A program made the translations under genes and the position numbers. Below the pieces are notes generated by a model that worked only from the letters and a program-made list of their open reading frames with translations, searched no databases and was not told the origin of the DNA. A stretch of 64,000 bases of DNA, taken from Erinaceus europaeus. Lineage: Eukaryota; Chordata; Mammalia; Eulipotyphla; Erinaceidae. The stretch is taken from contig NC_080164.1 of NCBI RefSeq assembly GCF_950295315.1, positions 108,830,447 through 108,894,446 of the forward strand, in the 5' to 3' direction. Below, piece by piece: positions 32,306 through 43,002 of the stretch. The stretch's first letter is position 1, and every line of letters begins with the position of its first letter.

Positions 32306-32823
32306 TAGGGAATGAAAGGGCCATGGTTATGTTTGACTGCTTTTGTTAGTAGCTGTGGCAAGGGGGTTGCAATCATGAGTCAGTCTACATTGTAAGTGTC
32401 TAGCCATAGGATATTAACAGCCTTCTTGCTTATGCTCTGACATTGTTTTTCATCTCAAGATGATGCTCATTTAATGTCTAACATTGTGAGTGCTGGGATC
32501 ACTTTTTCCTCAAGAGTTCAATGATGGAAACAAGGATAACAAGACTAATGCCAGCATAAACCAGACTTCATGAATAAGAAGGCCAGATGATGGTGTTAGC
32601 TTATTACAGATGGAAGGACACCAGTAATTGGATTAGGAAGCTCAATCATCCAAATATCACACTGCATAATATGCAGAAATAAATTTGAAATTAAGCAGGG
32701 TGGAAAAGGGAGTGTCAGAACACACAGCAGAAACAGATTCTCACATATTGGGGAGAAGATAGGAAATCCTCTAGTGCTTTCAGAAGTCTGTGGATTTTCC
32801 GGAAGTCATCAGTGCTCAGTTGA
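32306..32823. other. Spacer between the two duplication copies
   Basis: About 520 bp of unique-looking sequence; no repeat or gene recognised. Confidence 0.5.
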
Positions 32824-32999
32824 TGAGGAAGATGTTCCTCAATTTCCTCCAAACTCAGGTAGAAGGACAAAGATGTCTAGTACTGGCCTGGGGTGTAGCA
32901 AGTGTAGCATCAAATGTCAAATGAGGCAAAATGTCCAGTGTTTTGACAATGAGTTGAGAAAGTTGTTGAGAAATCACAAAACCTTTACTTAAAAGATAG
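32824..32999 (+). repeat. Direct duplication of unknown origin, copy 2
   Basis: Aligns to 32119-32305 with roughly 80-85% identity by eye and one ~15-bp deletion after CAAATGTCAA. The matching frame reads RRTKMSSTGLGCSKCSIKCQ. The right end, TTTACTTAAAAGATAGGG, is identical in both copies. Confidence 0.85.
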
Positions 33000-33002
33000 G
33001 GG

Positions 33003-33300
33003 ATAGGGGAGTTTGGCAGTAGCCAGTGTGTTAAGCGCACATGGTGTGAAGCGCAAGGACCAGCTTAAGGATCCCGGTTCAAGCTCCTGGCTCCCACCTG
33101 AACAGGAGTCCCTTCACAGGCAGTGAAGCAGGTCTGCAGGTGTTTATCTTTCTCTCTCCATCTCTGTCTTCCCCTCCTCTCTCCATTTCTCTCTGTCCTA
33201 TCCAACAATGATGACATCAATAACAACAATAACTACAACAACAATTAAAAAAACAACAAGAACAACAAAAAGGAAAATAAATAAATAATATTTTTTAAAA
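33003..33300 (+). mobile_element. SINE B
   Basis: GGAGTTTGGCAGTAGCCAG head, GTTAAGCGCACATGGTG, AAGGATCCCGGTTCAAGC, TCCTATCCAACAATGATGAC tail, (AACA)/(AATA)n. Confidence 0.92.
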
Positions 33301-33339
33301 AGAGAGAGAGATTAAAGGACCTAGGTTATCTATTTGACT

Positions 33340-33470
33340 GCTCAGTGCTCAGTGCAGCTGCTGGAGTAGTGTGTGGGTCTACCAATATGTGAACAAATGC
33401 ACCTTGTTAAGAGGACCTAGGCGGGAGGTGAGAGTGCTATGTGGAAAAGTGAGAATTATGGGAGCTGAGC
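33340..33470 (+). mobile_element. LINE-1 3' UTR, left part
   Basis: GAGGACCTAGGCGGGAGGTGAG and GTGGAAAAGTGAGAATTAT. The 3' remainder follows the SINE at 33471-33832. Confidence 0.65.
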
Positions 33471-33832
33471 AGTAGCGCAGTGGGTTAAGCGCACATGGTG
33501 CAAAGTGCAATGGCCAGCGTAAGGATCCCGGTTCGAGCCCCCAGCTCCCCACATGCAGGAGGTCATTTTGCAAGCAGTGAAACAGGTCTGCAGGTGTCTA
33601 TCTTTCTTTCCTCCTCTCTGTCTTTCCCTCCTTTCTCAATTTCTCTTTGTCCTATCCAACAACAACAGCTATAACAAAAATAACAATAACTACAACAAGC
33701 GAAACAAAATGGGAAAAATGACCTCCAGGAGCAGTGGATTTGTAGGGCAGGCACCGAGCCCCAGCAATAATCCTAGAGGCAACAAAGTAAAAAATAATAA
33801 AAATATTAAGAAACAAAAGTTAAAAAAAGAAA
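33471..33832 (+). mobile_element. SINE B with long 3' block, inside L1 3' UTR
   Basis: GAGCAGTAGCGCAGTGGG head with GGATCCCGGTTCGAGCCCC B box, AACAACAGCTATAAC tail, then GACCTCCAGGAGCAGTGG and ACCGAGCCCCAGCAATAATC. Flanks AAAGTGAGAATTAT and AAACTGAGAAATAT look like a diverged TSD. Confidence 0.88.
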
Positions 33833-33910
33833 ACTGAGAAATATTACACATGTACCAACTACCGTATTTTACTGTTGACTGTAAACCAATAAAGAAAAAA
33901 ATTGAAATAA
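33833..33910 (+). mobile_element. LINE-1 3' UTR, right part
   Basis: ATTACACATGTACCAACTACC, TTTTACTGTTGACTGTAAACC, AATAAAGAAAAAAATTG: the hedgehog L1 3' terminus also seen at 47615-47695 and, antisense, at 38304. Confidence 0.8.
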
Positions 33911-34059
33911 AAATGAATTCAGAAATAAGAGTAAACTGTTTAAAAATATAAAACAAACAAACAAAAAACACACATTGCTGTGTGGTTCCCTGATATAGGA
34001 CCAACCAACTGATAAAGCAACCTTTCCTGATTCTTTGATTTCAGAGTAAATGTGCCATG

Positions 34060-34172
34060 GAGAAAACATGCTTCCCCTCTGCAGATGGGGACTGGGGATT
34101 CAAACCCAAGAACCTCAGGCTGGCAACTTATGTTCTGATTGTGTTCTCTGGTTGTACCTATGCCCAGTCCCA
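34060..34172 (-). mobile_element. SINE A fragment
   Basis: Reverse: CTTCCCCTCTGCAGATGGGG, GGGGATTCAAACCCAAG, ending at CTATGCCCAGTCCC. Confidence 0.6.
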
Positions 34173-34234
34173 GTAACTGATTTATTTCTTCTAATATTAG
34201 AAGGTTTAGTGGCACAATCTAACTTTAAAATACT

Positions 34235-34372
34235 TATTTACTTACTTGTTTATTTACTATTCGTTTATTTGAAAGAGAAAGAGAATCAGTACCACTCCGG
34301 CACATGTGATACTGGGGGTTGACCACAGGACCACATGCTTCAGAGTGACTCACTCTCCAGCTGCCACAATTC
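34235..34372 (-). mobile_element. SINE D fragment
   Basis: TTTATTTGAAAGAGAAAGAG, GATACTGGGGGTTGACCAC, GAGTGACTCACTCTCCAGC; old reverse SINE. Confidence 0.5.
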
Positions 34373-34539
34373 AGCTTTGTACAGAGCAGTATATGAAGAC
34401 AAATCAGAACTATATTCCAAGATAAAAATGCTAAAGATAGAGACTTAAAAAAAAGTCAGCTTGCATAAAATTTTACTTTCAAATATCTAAAGTTGAACTA
34501 GACACATGCACTATCCTTCCCTTAGTATCCTTTCCTTTT

Positions 34540-34796
34540 TTTAATTTTTTTTTTTTTGGCTTCCAGGGTTATCACTGGTGCTTGGTGCTAGCGCTTCAAA
34601 TCTACTGCTCCTGGTGGCCATTTTTCCTCATTTTGTTGTACAAGACAGAGAGAAATTGAGAGGGGAGGGGGAGATAGAGAGGGAGAGAGAAGGGGAAACA
34701 TCTGCAGACCTGCCTCACCACTAGTGAAGCATCTCCACTGCAGGTAGGGAGCAGGGGTTCGAACTGAGGTCCTTGTGCTTAGAACTATGTATACTT
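34540..34796 (-). mobile_element. SINE A/B with long 3' block, left part
   Basis: T-run, GGCTTCCAGGGTTATCACTGG-type block, GACAGAGAGAAATTGAGAGG, CACTAGTGAAGCATCTCC, TCCTTGTGCTTAGAACTATG. Interrupted by 34797-35007; head completes at 35008-35050. Confidence 0.88.
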
Positions 34797-35007
34797 GGGG
34801 GCCAGGCAGTGGCACACTGGGTTAAGTGCACATAGTATGAAGCATAAGGACCTGGTTTGAGCCTCCAGATCCCCACCTGCGGGGGGGGGGGGGTGTCACT
34901 TCACAGTGAGGTAGGTCTTCAGGTGTCTATCTTTCTCACCCTCTCTCCCCTTCCTCTGAATTTCTCTCTGCCTTATCCGATAAAATGTAAATAATAATAA
35001 TAATAAT
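34797..35007 (+). mobile_element. SINE nested in a reverse SINE
   Basis: GGGGCCAGGCAGTGGCACAC head, TGGTTTGAGCCTCCAGATCC, a G12 run, CTTATCCGATAAAATG and (AAT)n tail. TSD AACTATG[T/G]... : AACTATGTATACTT at 34783-34796 and AACTATGTGTACTT at 35008-35021. Confidence 0.92.
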
Positions 35008-35050
35008 AACTATGTGTACTTAACCAGGTGCACCACAACTCAGCCCCCAG
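35008..35050 (-). mobile_element. SINE A/B, right part (head)
   Basis: TGTGTACTTAACCAGGTGC and CACAACTCAGCCCC complete the interrupted reverse SINE. Confidence 0.85.
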
Positions 35051-35070
35051 CACTCTTTTTTTTTTTTTTT

Positions 35071-35458
35071 AATGAATATATGGTTAATACTGAAAGACTA
35101 CTAAGTAAAAATGTTTGGTTTTGGAACTCCATTGTAAAATAAGCTATTTCCTAAAGTAAGTTAGACACCTTGAATTTCATTAAGAAGTAAATTTTATTTC
35201 CACATAAGTTCACTTTCAAACTTACACTAACTACATTTGCTATCATTTCTCATACTTAAAACATCTCAAATGGCCGTCTTTCTTACCTCAGGCTTTTAGA
35301 TATTTGTTTTCCTTCACTGGACTTTTTTTTTTTTCTATTCAGTCTTTTCTCTCTACTACTTCCTTTAATTTGTAGAAAGTTTTAATGTTTACTCCTGGAA
35401 TCCCTTCCTGACATTCATGTTTATGTCATGTTCCTCCTATATGATACCACTGCCCCAG
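35071..35458. other. Intronic sequence without recognised repeats
   Basis: Nothing recognised. Confidence 0.5.
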
Positions 35459-35583
35459 TCTGGGGAGACAGCATAATGGTTATACAAAGAGACTCTCATG
35501 TTTGAGGCTTCAGTCTCCCATGTTCAACCCCCTGCACCACCATAAACCAGAGCTGAGCAGAGCTCTGGTAAAATCATAACAAA
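35459..35583 (+). mobile_element. SINE C
   Basis: GGGGAGACAGCATAATGG head, GAGACTCTCATGTTTGAGGC, CACCATAAACCAGAGCTGAGC; short tail. Confidence 0.88.
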
Positions 35584-36052
35584 GCAGTCAAAGTTAAAAC
35601 CACTGCCTCTTGCTTGTTCTTTCATAACATAACATGGACCCACTTGTCTCTGTGCTTTGCTCTATACTATGTGACAAATTTCTGGTAAGTTGAGGCTGCC
35701 TCCTTTCCATGCTCATACCATTCAGTGCCTTCCTTGTGCCCAGCACAGAATCCAGTATTATCAAGAGCAGGCACCTGATGCACACTTATTACCTGCGGAG
35801 AACTGTCTCATGTCCTTGCCTTTGGTCATTAAGATCACAATATTCTGGACTTCATAGTAAGACCACAGATACTATATCCCAGTTCTCAAAAGCTGATAAG
35901 AAGGTATAACTTACAACAAAGTCTGATTGAGTTCAATCCTTCTTCCATATACAAGGAGACCTATGTATTCAGTCAGGATAAAGGCATGAAGTCTCAACTA
36001 TCAAGTTAGCTATTATCCATGAAGCAGCATAGCTTCAAAGACTCATCAAGTG
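35584..36052. other. Intronic sequence without recognised repeats
   Basis: Nothing recognised. Confidence 0.5.
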
Positions 36053-36345
36053 GAGGTCTGAAGGTAGTGCAGAGGGTTAAGCACACATGGTGCAAAGCCC
36101 AAGGACCAGCATAAGAATCCCGGGCTGAGCCCTGGCTCCCCACCTGCAGGGGGTCGCTTCGCAAGCAGTGAAGCAGGTCTGCAGGTGTCTATTTTTCTCT
36201 CTCCCTCTCTGTCTTCCCCTCCTCTCTCCATTTCTCTCTGTCCTATCTGGCAACAGCGACATCAATAACAACAACAATAATAACCACAACAATGATAAAA
36301 ACAAGGACAACAAAAATAAAAATAAATAAAAAAAATGTTTTTAAA
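36053..36345 (+). mobile_element. SINE B
   Basis: GGAGGTCTGAAGGTAGTGC head, GTTAAGCACACATGGTGC, CAGGGGGTCGCTTCGCAAGC, TCCTATCTGGCAACAGCGAC, (AACAA)n and A-rich end. Confidence 0.92.
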
Positions 36346-36595
36346 AAGTCTCATCAAGTGTAGTTATCACACAGGCAGAACTATTTAATATAATCTTCTG
36401 GGACACTGACTTTATTCTCTATATTATCCCATATGGTAGCTGCCACTGTAGACCCTGATCACCTGAAATCTGATTACTTTAATACAAAAACTGAATTTTA
36501 AATTTAATTTTAATAGTTTGATTTAAACTGTCATGTGAGGCTGGTGGGATCAATGGTGTATACCATACATAAGAAGATATTTATTATTTATTCTG

Positions 36596-36880
36596 GGGGG
36601 GGCAGGCAATGGTGCACCTGGTCAACGACACATAGTGCTAAGTGCAAGGCCCCGTGCAAGGATCAAGGTCAGAGCCCCAGTTCCCCATCTGCAGGGGGAA
36701 GGCTTCACAAACTGCGAAGCAAGTCTGCAAGTGTCTTTCTTTCTCCCTCTCTGTCTCCTCCTCCCCCCTCAACTTCTGTCTGTCCTATTCAATAAAGTCG
36801 AAAAAATGGCCACCAGAAGCAGTAGTAGTAGATTTGTAGTGCCAGAACTACAGTAATAACCTTGGAGGAGAAAAGAATAT
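36596..36880 (+). mobile_element. SINE A/B with long 3' block
   Basis: GGGCAGGCAATGGTGCACC head, CATCTGCAGGGGGAAGGC, TTCAATAAAGTCG, then ATGGCCACCAGAAGCAG and TACAGTAATAACCTTGG. Confidence 0.88.
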
Positions 36881-36882
36881 TT

Positions 36883-37470
36883 CTGTGGGACTTTAGTTCC
36901 TCCTAGAAGAACTATAAAAAAGAATTGTGTGACCATGGAAGTCCCAAAACAATCCTGACGTCAGCCTTGGCGACAGAGCAGGCAGCCATCTGTGCAGGCG
37001 CATGGTGAACTGTGGGAGGATCCAGTCTGTACTGGTGTACAAAACATTGTGGGTGGACTGAATAGAATTAAAAATACAGCCAGTTGGAAGTTCGTCTCTT
37101 TTTGTCTGCTGCTTCTTCTCCTGGTCAGAAGCATCTCTGAGGAGGTTGTTCTAGGTGTCTGTTGTGGCTACTTCTGCTGGGAACTAAACGTGTGTTACTT
37201 AGCTAGCCTGTAAACTCTTAAGACTCTGAAGCCATGAGAAACCTATACCTTGGTTGATAATTGTTTATCTCATGGGATTGAACTTTTGATAACTATTCAC
37301 AGACTTTACAGACTTAGCGTATTCTTAACCCCTGATAATAATTGCTTATTTTGCTTTTTACCCATTTCACCCTAATAAAACCTTATATTGTTTAACCACA
37401 TTCCCAGTGCCCCGCAGTCAATCCTTTAAGCACCATAGTCTAAACCCCTTTTAAGTCTCAAGTTACAACA
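36883..37470 (+). mobile_element. Possible solo LTR
   Basis: Starts TGGGACTTTAG, CTATAAAAAAG at about 36911, CCTAATAAAACC at about 37371, CCCAGTGCCCCGCAG downstream, ends near AGTTACAACA. The TG...CA ends and signal order fit an LTR, but no TSD is convincing. Confidence 0.45.
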
Positions 37471-37509
37471 AACAAAGAATATATATATATATATATATTG
37501 GTGAAGGGT

Positions 37510-38154
37510 ATTTAAACCAAAGATCACTTTGGTATTTGAATTAACTTTTTCCTCTTTGTGTGATTATGATTCATAATGAGAACACTTTGAGGGCAGAGAA
37601 TTTTGCCTAACCTCATGGCACAAAGATAATACTAACTAAATTTCTGCACTACTTTGAAAAGGAAAATTTATATGGGGGAAAGTTAAAGGAAACACTTAGC
37701 ATCTCACTAAGAATTCGTGCTTATGTAATACTTTACAAATCAACTGGAGAACTAACTGGGAGAATTTCTTAAAAATTAAAGTGAAAAATGAATCAGCCCA
37801 CTCTTAGATTAGGACTTGCTGTTGCTGATGTCAAATGATGCTCACAGCAGATTTTAAATTACTAAATTCAGCATTTTCACATCATTACTTTGCCATGTTG
37901 TGGCAACATGGTGACATTTCAAGGCGACAGTATTTCACAGTCTATTACACATTACAGAAGAGTATTAAAAAGAAATCTGTGTGGTGATCAGTTGTCACAG
38001 TTCAGTGTCACACCAGCTTCTTGGTCCAGCAGTAGAAAAAATAAAGATACAGCAGGTCTGTTCATAATCATATGGCTTCCCAGGAAAAGGAGAGAAGTTT
38101 CTTTCAAACAAAGCAGCTTTTGCATCAGCTGGGATATAGTTCTATAAAGTAGCT
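37510..38154. other. Intronic sequence without recognised repeats
   Basis: Follows an (AT)10 at 37479-37498; no gene or repeat recognised. Confidence 0.5.
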
Positions 38155-38302
38155 TGATGGAAAAAAAGAGCTCTTCTTGATCAGGGCTGTAAAACAGCTC
38201 ACTTGGATAGTGTATGTTCTCTGTAATGTGTGCCATCCAGGTTTGATCCCAACCCCTTTCACATTGGAGGAGACTTCAGTGATGTGATATCATTTTTGTT
38301 GT
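38155..38302 (+). mobile_element. SINE D
   Basis: GGCTGTAAAACAGCTCACTTGG head, ATCCAGGTTTGATCCC, TCACATTGGAGGAGACTTC; truncated near the L1 3' end. Confidence 0.65.
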
Positions 38303-38608
38303 TGTTCTTTTTATATTAATTTCTTTATTGGGGAATTAATGTTTTACATTCAACAGTAAATACAATAGTTTGTACATGCGTAACTTTTCTCAGTTTTCCA
38401 TTTAACAGTACAGAACCCACTAGGTCCTCTGTCAACATTCTTGGACCTGTATCTTCCCCCCGCCTCATCCCAGAGTCTTTTAATTTGGTACAACATGCCA
38501 ATTCCAGGTCAGGTTCTACTTGTGTTTTATCTTCTGATTTTATTTTTCAACTTCTGCCTGAGAGTGAGATCATCCCATATTCATCCTTCTGTTTCTGACT
38601 TATTTCAC

Positions 38609-39995
38609 TTAACATAAATTTTTCAAGGTCCACCAAGATCGGCCGAAAACGGTGAAGTCACCATTTTTTATAACTGAGTAGTATTTCATTGTGTGTATAT
38701 ACCACAACTTGCTCAGCCACTCATCTGTTGTTGGACACCTGGGTTGCTTCCAGGTTTTGGCTATAACAAATTGTGCTTCTAAGAACATATGTGTACACAG
38801 ATCTTTTGGGATGGGTGTTCTGGGTTCCTTTGGATATATCCCCAGGAGAGAAATTGCAGGATCATAGGGAAAGTCCATTTCTAGCCTTCTGAGAGTTCTC
38901 CAGACTGTTCTCCACAGAGGTTGGACCAATTTACATTCCCACCAGCAGTGCAAGAGGGTTCCTTTGAGCCTGCAATCTCTCCAGCATTTGCTGTGGTTAC
39001 CTTTTCTGATGTATGACATTCTCACAGGAGTGAAGTGGTATCTCATTGTTGTCTTTATTTGCATTTCTCTGACAGTCAAAGACTTGGAGCATTTTTTCAT
39101 ATGTTTCTCAGCCTTCTGGATCTCCTCTGTGGTGAATATTCTGTCCATGTCCTCTGTCCATTTTTGGATGGGGTTATTTGTTTTCTTATGGTTGAGTCTG
39201 GCAAGCTCTTTATATATTTTGGTTATTAGCCTCTTATCTGATGTATGTATATAAAGATCTTCTCCCATTCTGTGAGGGGTCTCTTGGTTTGGGTAGTGGT
39301 TTCTTTTGCTGTGCAGAAGCTTTATACTTTGATGTAGTCCCATAGGTTTATGCTTATCTTAGTCTTCTTTGTTATTTGATTCATTTTATTGAAGATATCT
39401 TTAAAATTTATGCAGAAAAGAGTTCTACCAATATTTTCCTCTCAATATCTGATAGTTTCTGGACTAATATACAAGTCCTTGATCCACTTTGAATTTACTT
39501 TTGTATTTGGTGAAACATAGTGGTTCAATTTCATTCTTCTCCATGTTTTAACCCATATTTTCCAACACCATTTGTTGAAGAGACTCTGCTTTCCCCATTT
39601 AATAGTCTGGGCACCTTTACCAACTATAGATGTCCATAGGTGTGGCAGCTTATTTCTGGGCTCTCAGTTCTATTCCACTGGTCAGTGTGTCTATTCATGT
39701 TCCAGTACCAAGCTATTTTGATGACAATGGCCCTATAATGCAATTTGAAATCTGGGAGTGTGATACTTCCAGTTTTGTTCTTTTTTCTCAAGATTCTTTT
39801 GGCAATTCTAGGTCTTTTCTGGTTTCAGATAAACATTTGTAGCATTTGTTCTATTCTCCTAAAAAATGTGGTTGGGATTTTGATGGGGATAACATTAATG
39901 TAGATGGCTCTGGGTAGTATATTCATTTTGATGATGTTAATTCCTCCAACCCATAAACATGGAATATCTTTGTTTCTTTGTGTCATTTTCTTTGT
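38609..39995 (-). pseudogene. L1 ORF2 C-terminal remnant
   Basis: Sense strand reads KDIPCLWVGGINIIKMNIL (start, by the joint), [33 protein letters not shown], then an open 244-codon stretch (38609-39343) with [79 protein letters not shown] and [11 protein letters not shown]. This is the connector and cysteine-rich C-terminus of ORF2p. At least two stops and frameshifts lie upstream of the open part, so no functional protein. Confidence 0.92.
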
Positions 39996-40020
39996 GGCAT
40001 ATTTATGGTGGTGTGACTGT

Positions 40021-40900
40021 TTATAGGAGACCTTTCAGAACTTCTTTCAGGGCAGGCTTGGTGATAGTTGATTCTTTCAACTGTTGCTTGCCTGAGATGG
40101 CTTTTATGTCTCCATCTAGTCTGAATGACAGTCTAGCAGAATACAGTAGTCTTGACTGAAAGCCTTTCTCATTGAGCACTCAGTAGATATCCTGCCATTC
40201 TCTTCTGGCCTGTAGTGTTTGTGTGGAGAAGTCTGCTGCTAATCTTATGGTTATTCCTCTGTAGGTAACTCTTTGTTTTTCTCTTTCAGTCTTCAGGATC
40301 CTTTCTTTATTCTTAATCCTTTCCATTCTAAATATCATGTGTCTTTAAGTCTGGGTTAATTCTGTTTGGGACCCTCTGGGCTTCTTGAACCTTTATGTCT
40401 TTGATGTTGTCCAGACTAGAGAAGTTCTCAGTTATTATGTCCTGAAGAATGCTTTCTTCCCCTCCCTATCTTTCTTCTTCTGGTAAGCCAATAATGTGTA
40501 TATTATTTCTTTTGAAGTCATACCATAGGTCTCTGTTGTTGTTTTCAGAATCTCTTAATCTCTTTGAAATCTCTTACTTCTTTTTTAGTTGTCTCTAATT
40601 TGTCCTCTATCTTCCTAATTCTGTCATCAGCCTCATTTATTCTGTTCTCTCTCCCCTCTACTGTTTTCTGGAGTTCATCTATTTTGCTACCCTGTTCTGA
40701 TACAGTTTAACTTGTTCAGCTAGTTGTTTTCTTAGCTCAGCTATTTCAGCTTTCAGCTCTCTAATAACTTGAGATAATTAATGTTTTCTTCCATGGTCTT
40801 ATTTGTTATTTCTGCATTTCTGATGACAATTCTTTCAAACTCTTTACTCACTCCTTTTATTATTTTCTTAACTAGTGTTTGGACATTGCCCTCATTATTT
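40021..40900 (-). pseudogene. L1 ORF1 remnant
   Basis: Sense strand shows a coiled-coil stretch (ELKAEIAELRKQLAEQ), RDLWYDFKRNNIHIIGLPEE (RRM start), ENFSSLDNIKDIKVQEAQRV, a frameshifted RISAETLQARR-like part, and an end matching ...TTKPALKEVLKGLL followed by a stop at 40023-40021. Several stops interrupt it. ORF1p is the RNA-binding trimer of L1. Confidence 0.88.
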
Positions 40901-41803
40901 TGTGCTTCAACCTTTTGGCGGCTTTTTTTCTGGACTCTTGTACTGGTTTATTTCTCCAATATTTCTTCTTATTGGCTCATCCATTTTATATGGTATGTTA
41001 TGAAGTCCCTCTCTCAGTAGTTTTCAGATTACTGATCAGTCCTGCTTGGATGGCAGCTATGCTCACCACTATACCACCAAAGCCACTCCTGTCTCGATTG
41101 ACTTGTGTCTAAGTAAGTTAATTAATGATATCACAGTTGTGGAAATTGACAGTTGTTTCAATATTATTTTAATCTTTGAGTTTGAGCTCAGTGTCTTAAA
41201 AAGCCTCTGTTACTTTTCTTTCCTGTAGGCTATGTGAGCCTGAGGGCTTTTCAACTAAAAGTCGGCTTCTTAGCTTAATTGATGACTCCTGGCCAAGAGA
41301 TAAAGCAGAGTGTGGCAGAGGTAATCCAGTGGTTATGCAAAGAGACTCTCAGCCCCACTGCTAGGCCACCAAGGTATAGATCTTCTCCTGAGTTTCCTCG
41401 TTAGTTCTCTGTCCCCCAGTGTTAGTAGTGGGGGTTCCCCCTCCCACTACTCCAGATTCTGAGGGCAGTAGCAATGGAGACTAACAGTTGCATATGGTGA
41501 GTCGTAGGGGAATTCTTTCCTCCCTTCAGCCATCTTTTTGTTGGTGAAACAGACTGGAGGTGGTGTCTCAACTGGTAAACTACCAGACTATTACCAGCCA
41601 CTTAATCTTTCCCTAGGCTCCTCTATGGCCAGGAGCTACACTTCTTTGCACTCACAGGTGATTTGGTGGGTTCCTGAAGTGGTTCTAGTCCTGTCTTGTT
41701 GTGGTCCCAGGTGGTCTCCTTTGGTAGTCCTAATTGACCTGGGAGTGGAGAGGAACACAGCTGCTGCTGCTCTGTAGGGCTGTTGTTCTTTAAATTGCCA
41801 CCA

Positions 41804-41819
41804 GCTGAGTAAGCAAGTT

Positions 41820-41889
<70 letters not shown>

Positions 41890-41944
41890 GTTATTAAAAA
41901 TTGTGATTTCACCTTCTTCACCCCATCTTGGTTGGAGCTTGAAG
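41804..41944 (+). mobile_element. LINE-1 ORF2 3' fragment in opposite orientation
   Basis: CTGAGTAAGCAAGTTGTG and, after an (AT)n expansion, TCAGTTATTAAAAATTGTGA ... CACCCCATCTTGGTTGGAGC match the sense ORF2 end of the adjacent reverse L1 (antisense at 38640-38712). Confidence 0.75.
41823..41886. repeat. (AT)n microsatellite
   Basis: About 32 perfect AT units, expanded within the WYIHTM-coding TATATACAC stretch of L1. Confidence 0.97.
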
Positions 41945-42115
41945 GTGAGGAATGGAGTCTGGAATGTGGGTCTTTGTGGTTTATTACATGTACACTCAGT
42001 GGAGTGGACCACTGCTGAACAAGTCTGTGGTGTCTTTCTCATCTCTGTTTTTGTCTTTATCTCTCTACCTAAAAATGCCAGCTCTAAATGGTGAAGTCCT
42101 GGTGATGACAAAAAA
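41945..42115 (+). mobile_element. SINE D
   Basis: ATGTACACTCAGTGGAGTGG, ACTGCTGAACAAGTCTGTGG, CTCTACCTAAAAATGCCAG and TGGTGAAGTCCTGGTGATGAC end block. Confidence 0.55.
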
Positions 42116-43002
42116 TATTCTTGATTATTATCAAAATATATATACAGGTATACAAAAAACAATCAGACAAAATTTGGTCAGAAGTAAAGTAGAACAAACC
42201 CCAGTGAGCATTTTATAAAGACTATTTTAGAAGATTCATCAGAGCCTCAAAACTGCAGCAAAATCCCATATGTTGGTTGGTTTAATCTTGTGTGAGTCCA
42301 TTTATTGGTCTTACCTTCTCTTAGATGAACCATTGGCCATTACTAATATGCAAAACACCTCAGCAATTGAAGCTTTAGCTAACAACAGTCCTCAATTACT
42401 AGAGCAGTTCCTGATTTATGGGGGGAAAAGAATTAGAAAAGAAAATAAGTGCAAGGACTAGCAAAGAGGGAGTAAACTGAGGAGATGAGATATGTCCCAT
42501 AAGTATTTACAATAGGGCAGGCTATAAAATATAGAGAATGGATGAGTCAGGAACTTCTTAGATTACATATAAACACTGTCTTTAAATTTTATCATTTGGC
42601 CATGCTATATTTGATCCACCTCATTTAATACACACCATGAACAGCAGTTGAGTGCATGCCTCACATATGTGAAGTCTTGGGTTTGACCCTGAGTACAATG
42701 TCTTAAAAGCAACAAAACAAGATCATCCCATATTTACTCCAATTTAAACCCATATGTGACAGTATAATTTTTGTTGCATTTTTGTTGACATACAATTTAT
42801 GCCAATCTGAAATCTCTAGTTGAGTACTTTTGGTTCCAAAAATACACTCATTAGGGCTCAGAACATTTCCACCCCCACAGAAATATTTTTCTTGTCTTCT
42901 TCCAATCAAATTTCATCAAATTTAGACATCATTATTGTGATACTCTCATCATAATAATTACTTCTAACAGTTCTTGAGTGTTATATAAGTGAAACCAAAT
43001 AG
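42116..43002. other. Intronic sequence without clear repeats
   Basis: 42615-42700 (GTTGAGTGCATGCCTCACAT, GGGTTTGACCCTGAG) may be an old SINE head; the rest is unrecognised. Confidence 0.45.

Larger units (their letters stand above)
38304..41800 (-). mobile_element. LINE-1, internally deleted (ORF1 + ORF2 C-terminus)
   Basis: Reverse L1, about 3.5 kb. From its 3' end (38304): 3' UTR with AATAAAGAAATTAAT and CTGTTGAATGTAAAAC on the sense strand, ORF2 C-terminal part (38609-39995), a ~25-bp joint, ORF1 C-terminal and coiled-coil part (40021 to about 40900), then 5' UTR-like sequence to about 41800. The endonuclease domain and most of the reverse transcriptase are missing. Order and orientation are otherwise those of a normal L1. 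Confidence 0.85.

Noticed and set aside
38609..39343. 244-codon open frame on the minus strand
   Set aside because: It is the C-terminal part of L1 ORF2 with the canonical motifs ([18 protein letters not shown]); upstream coding is broken and truncated, so it is a retrotransposon remnant and not a host gene.
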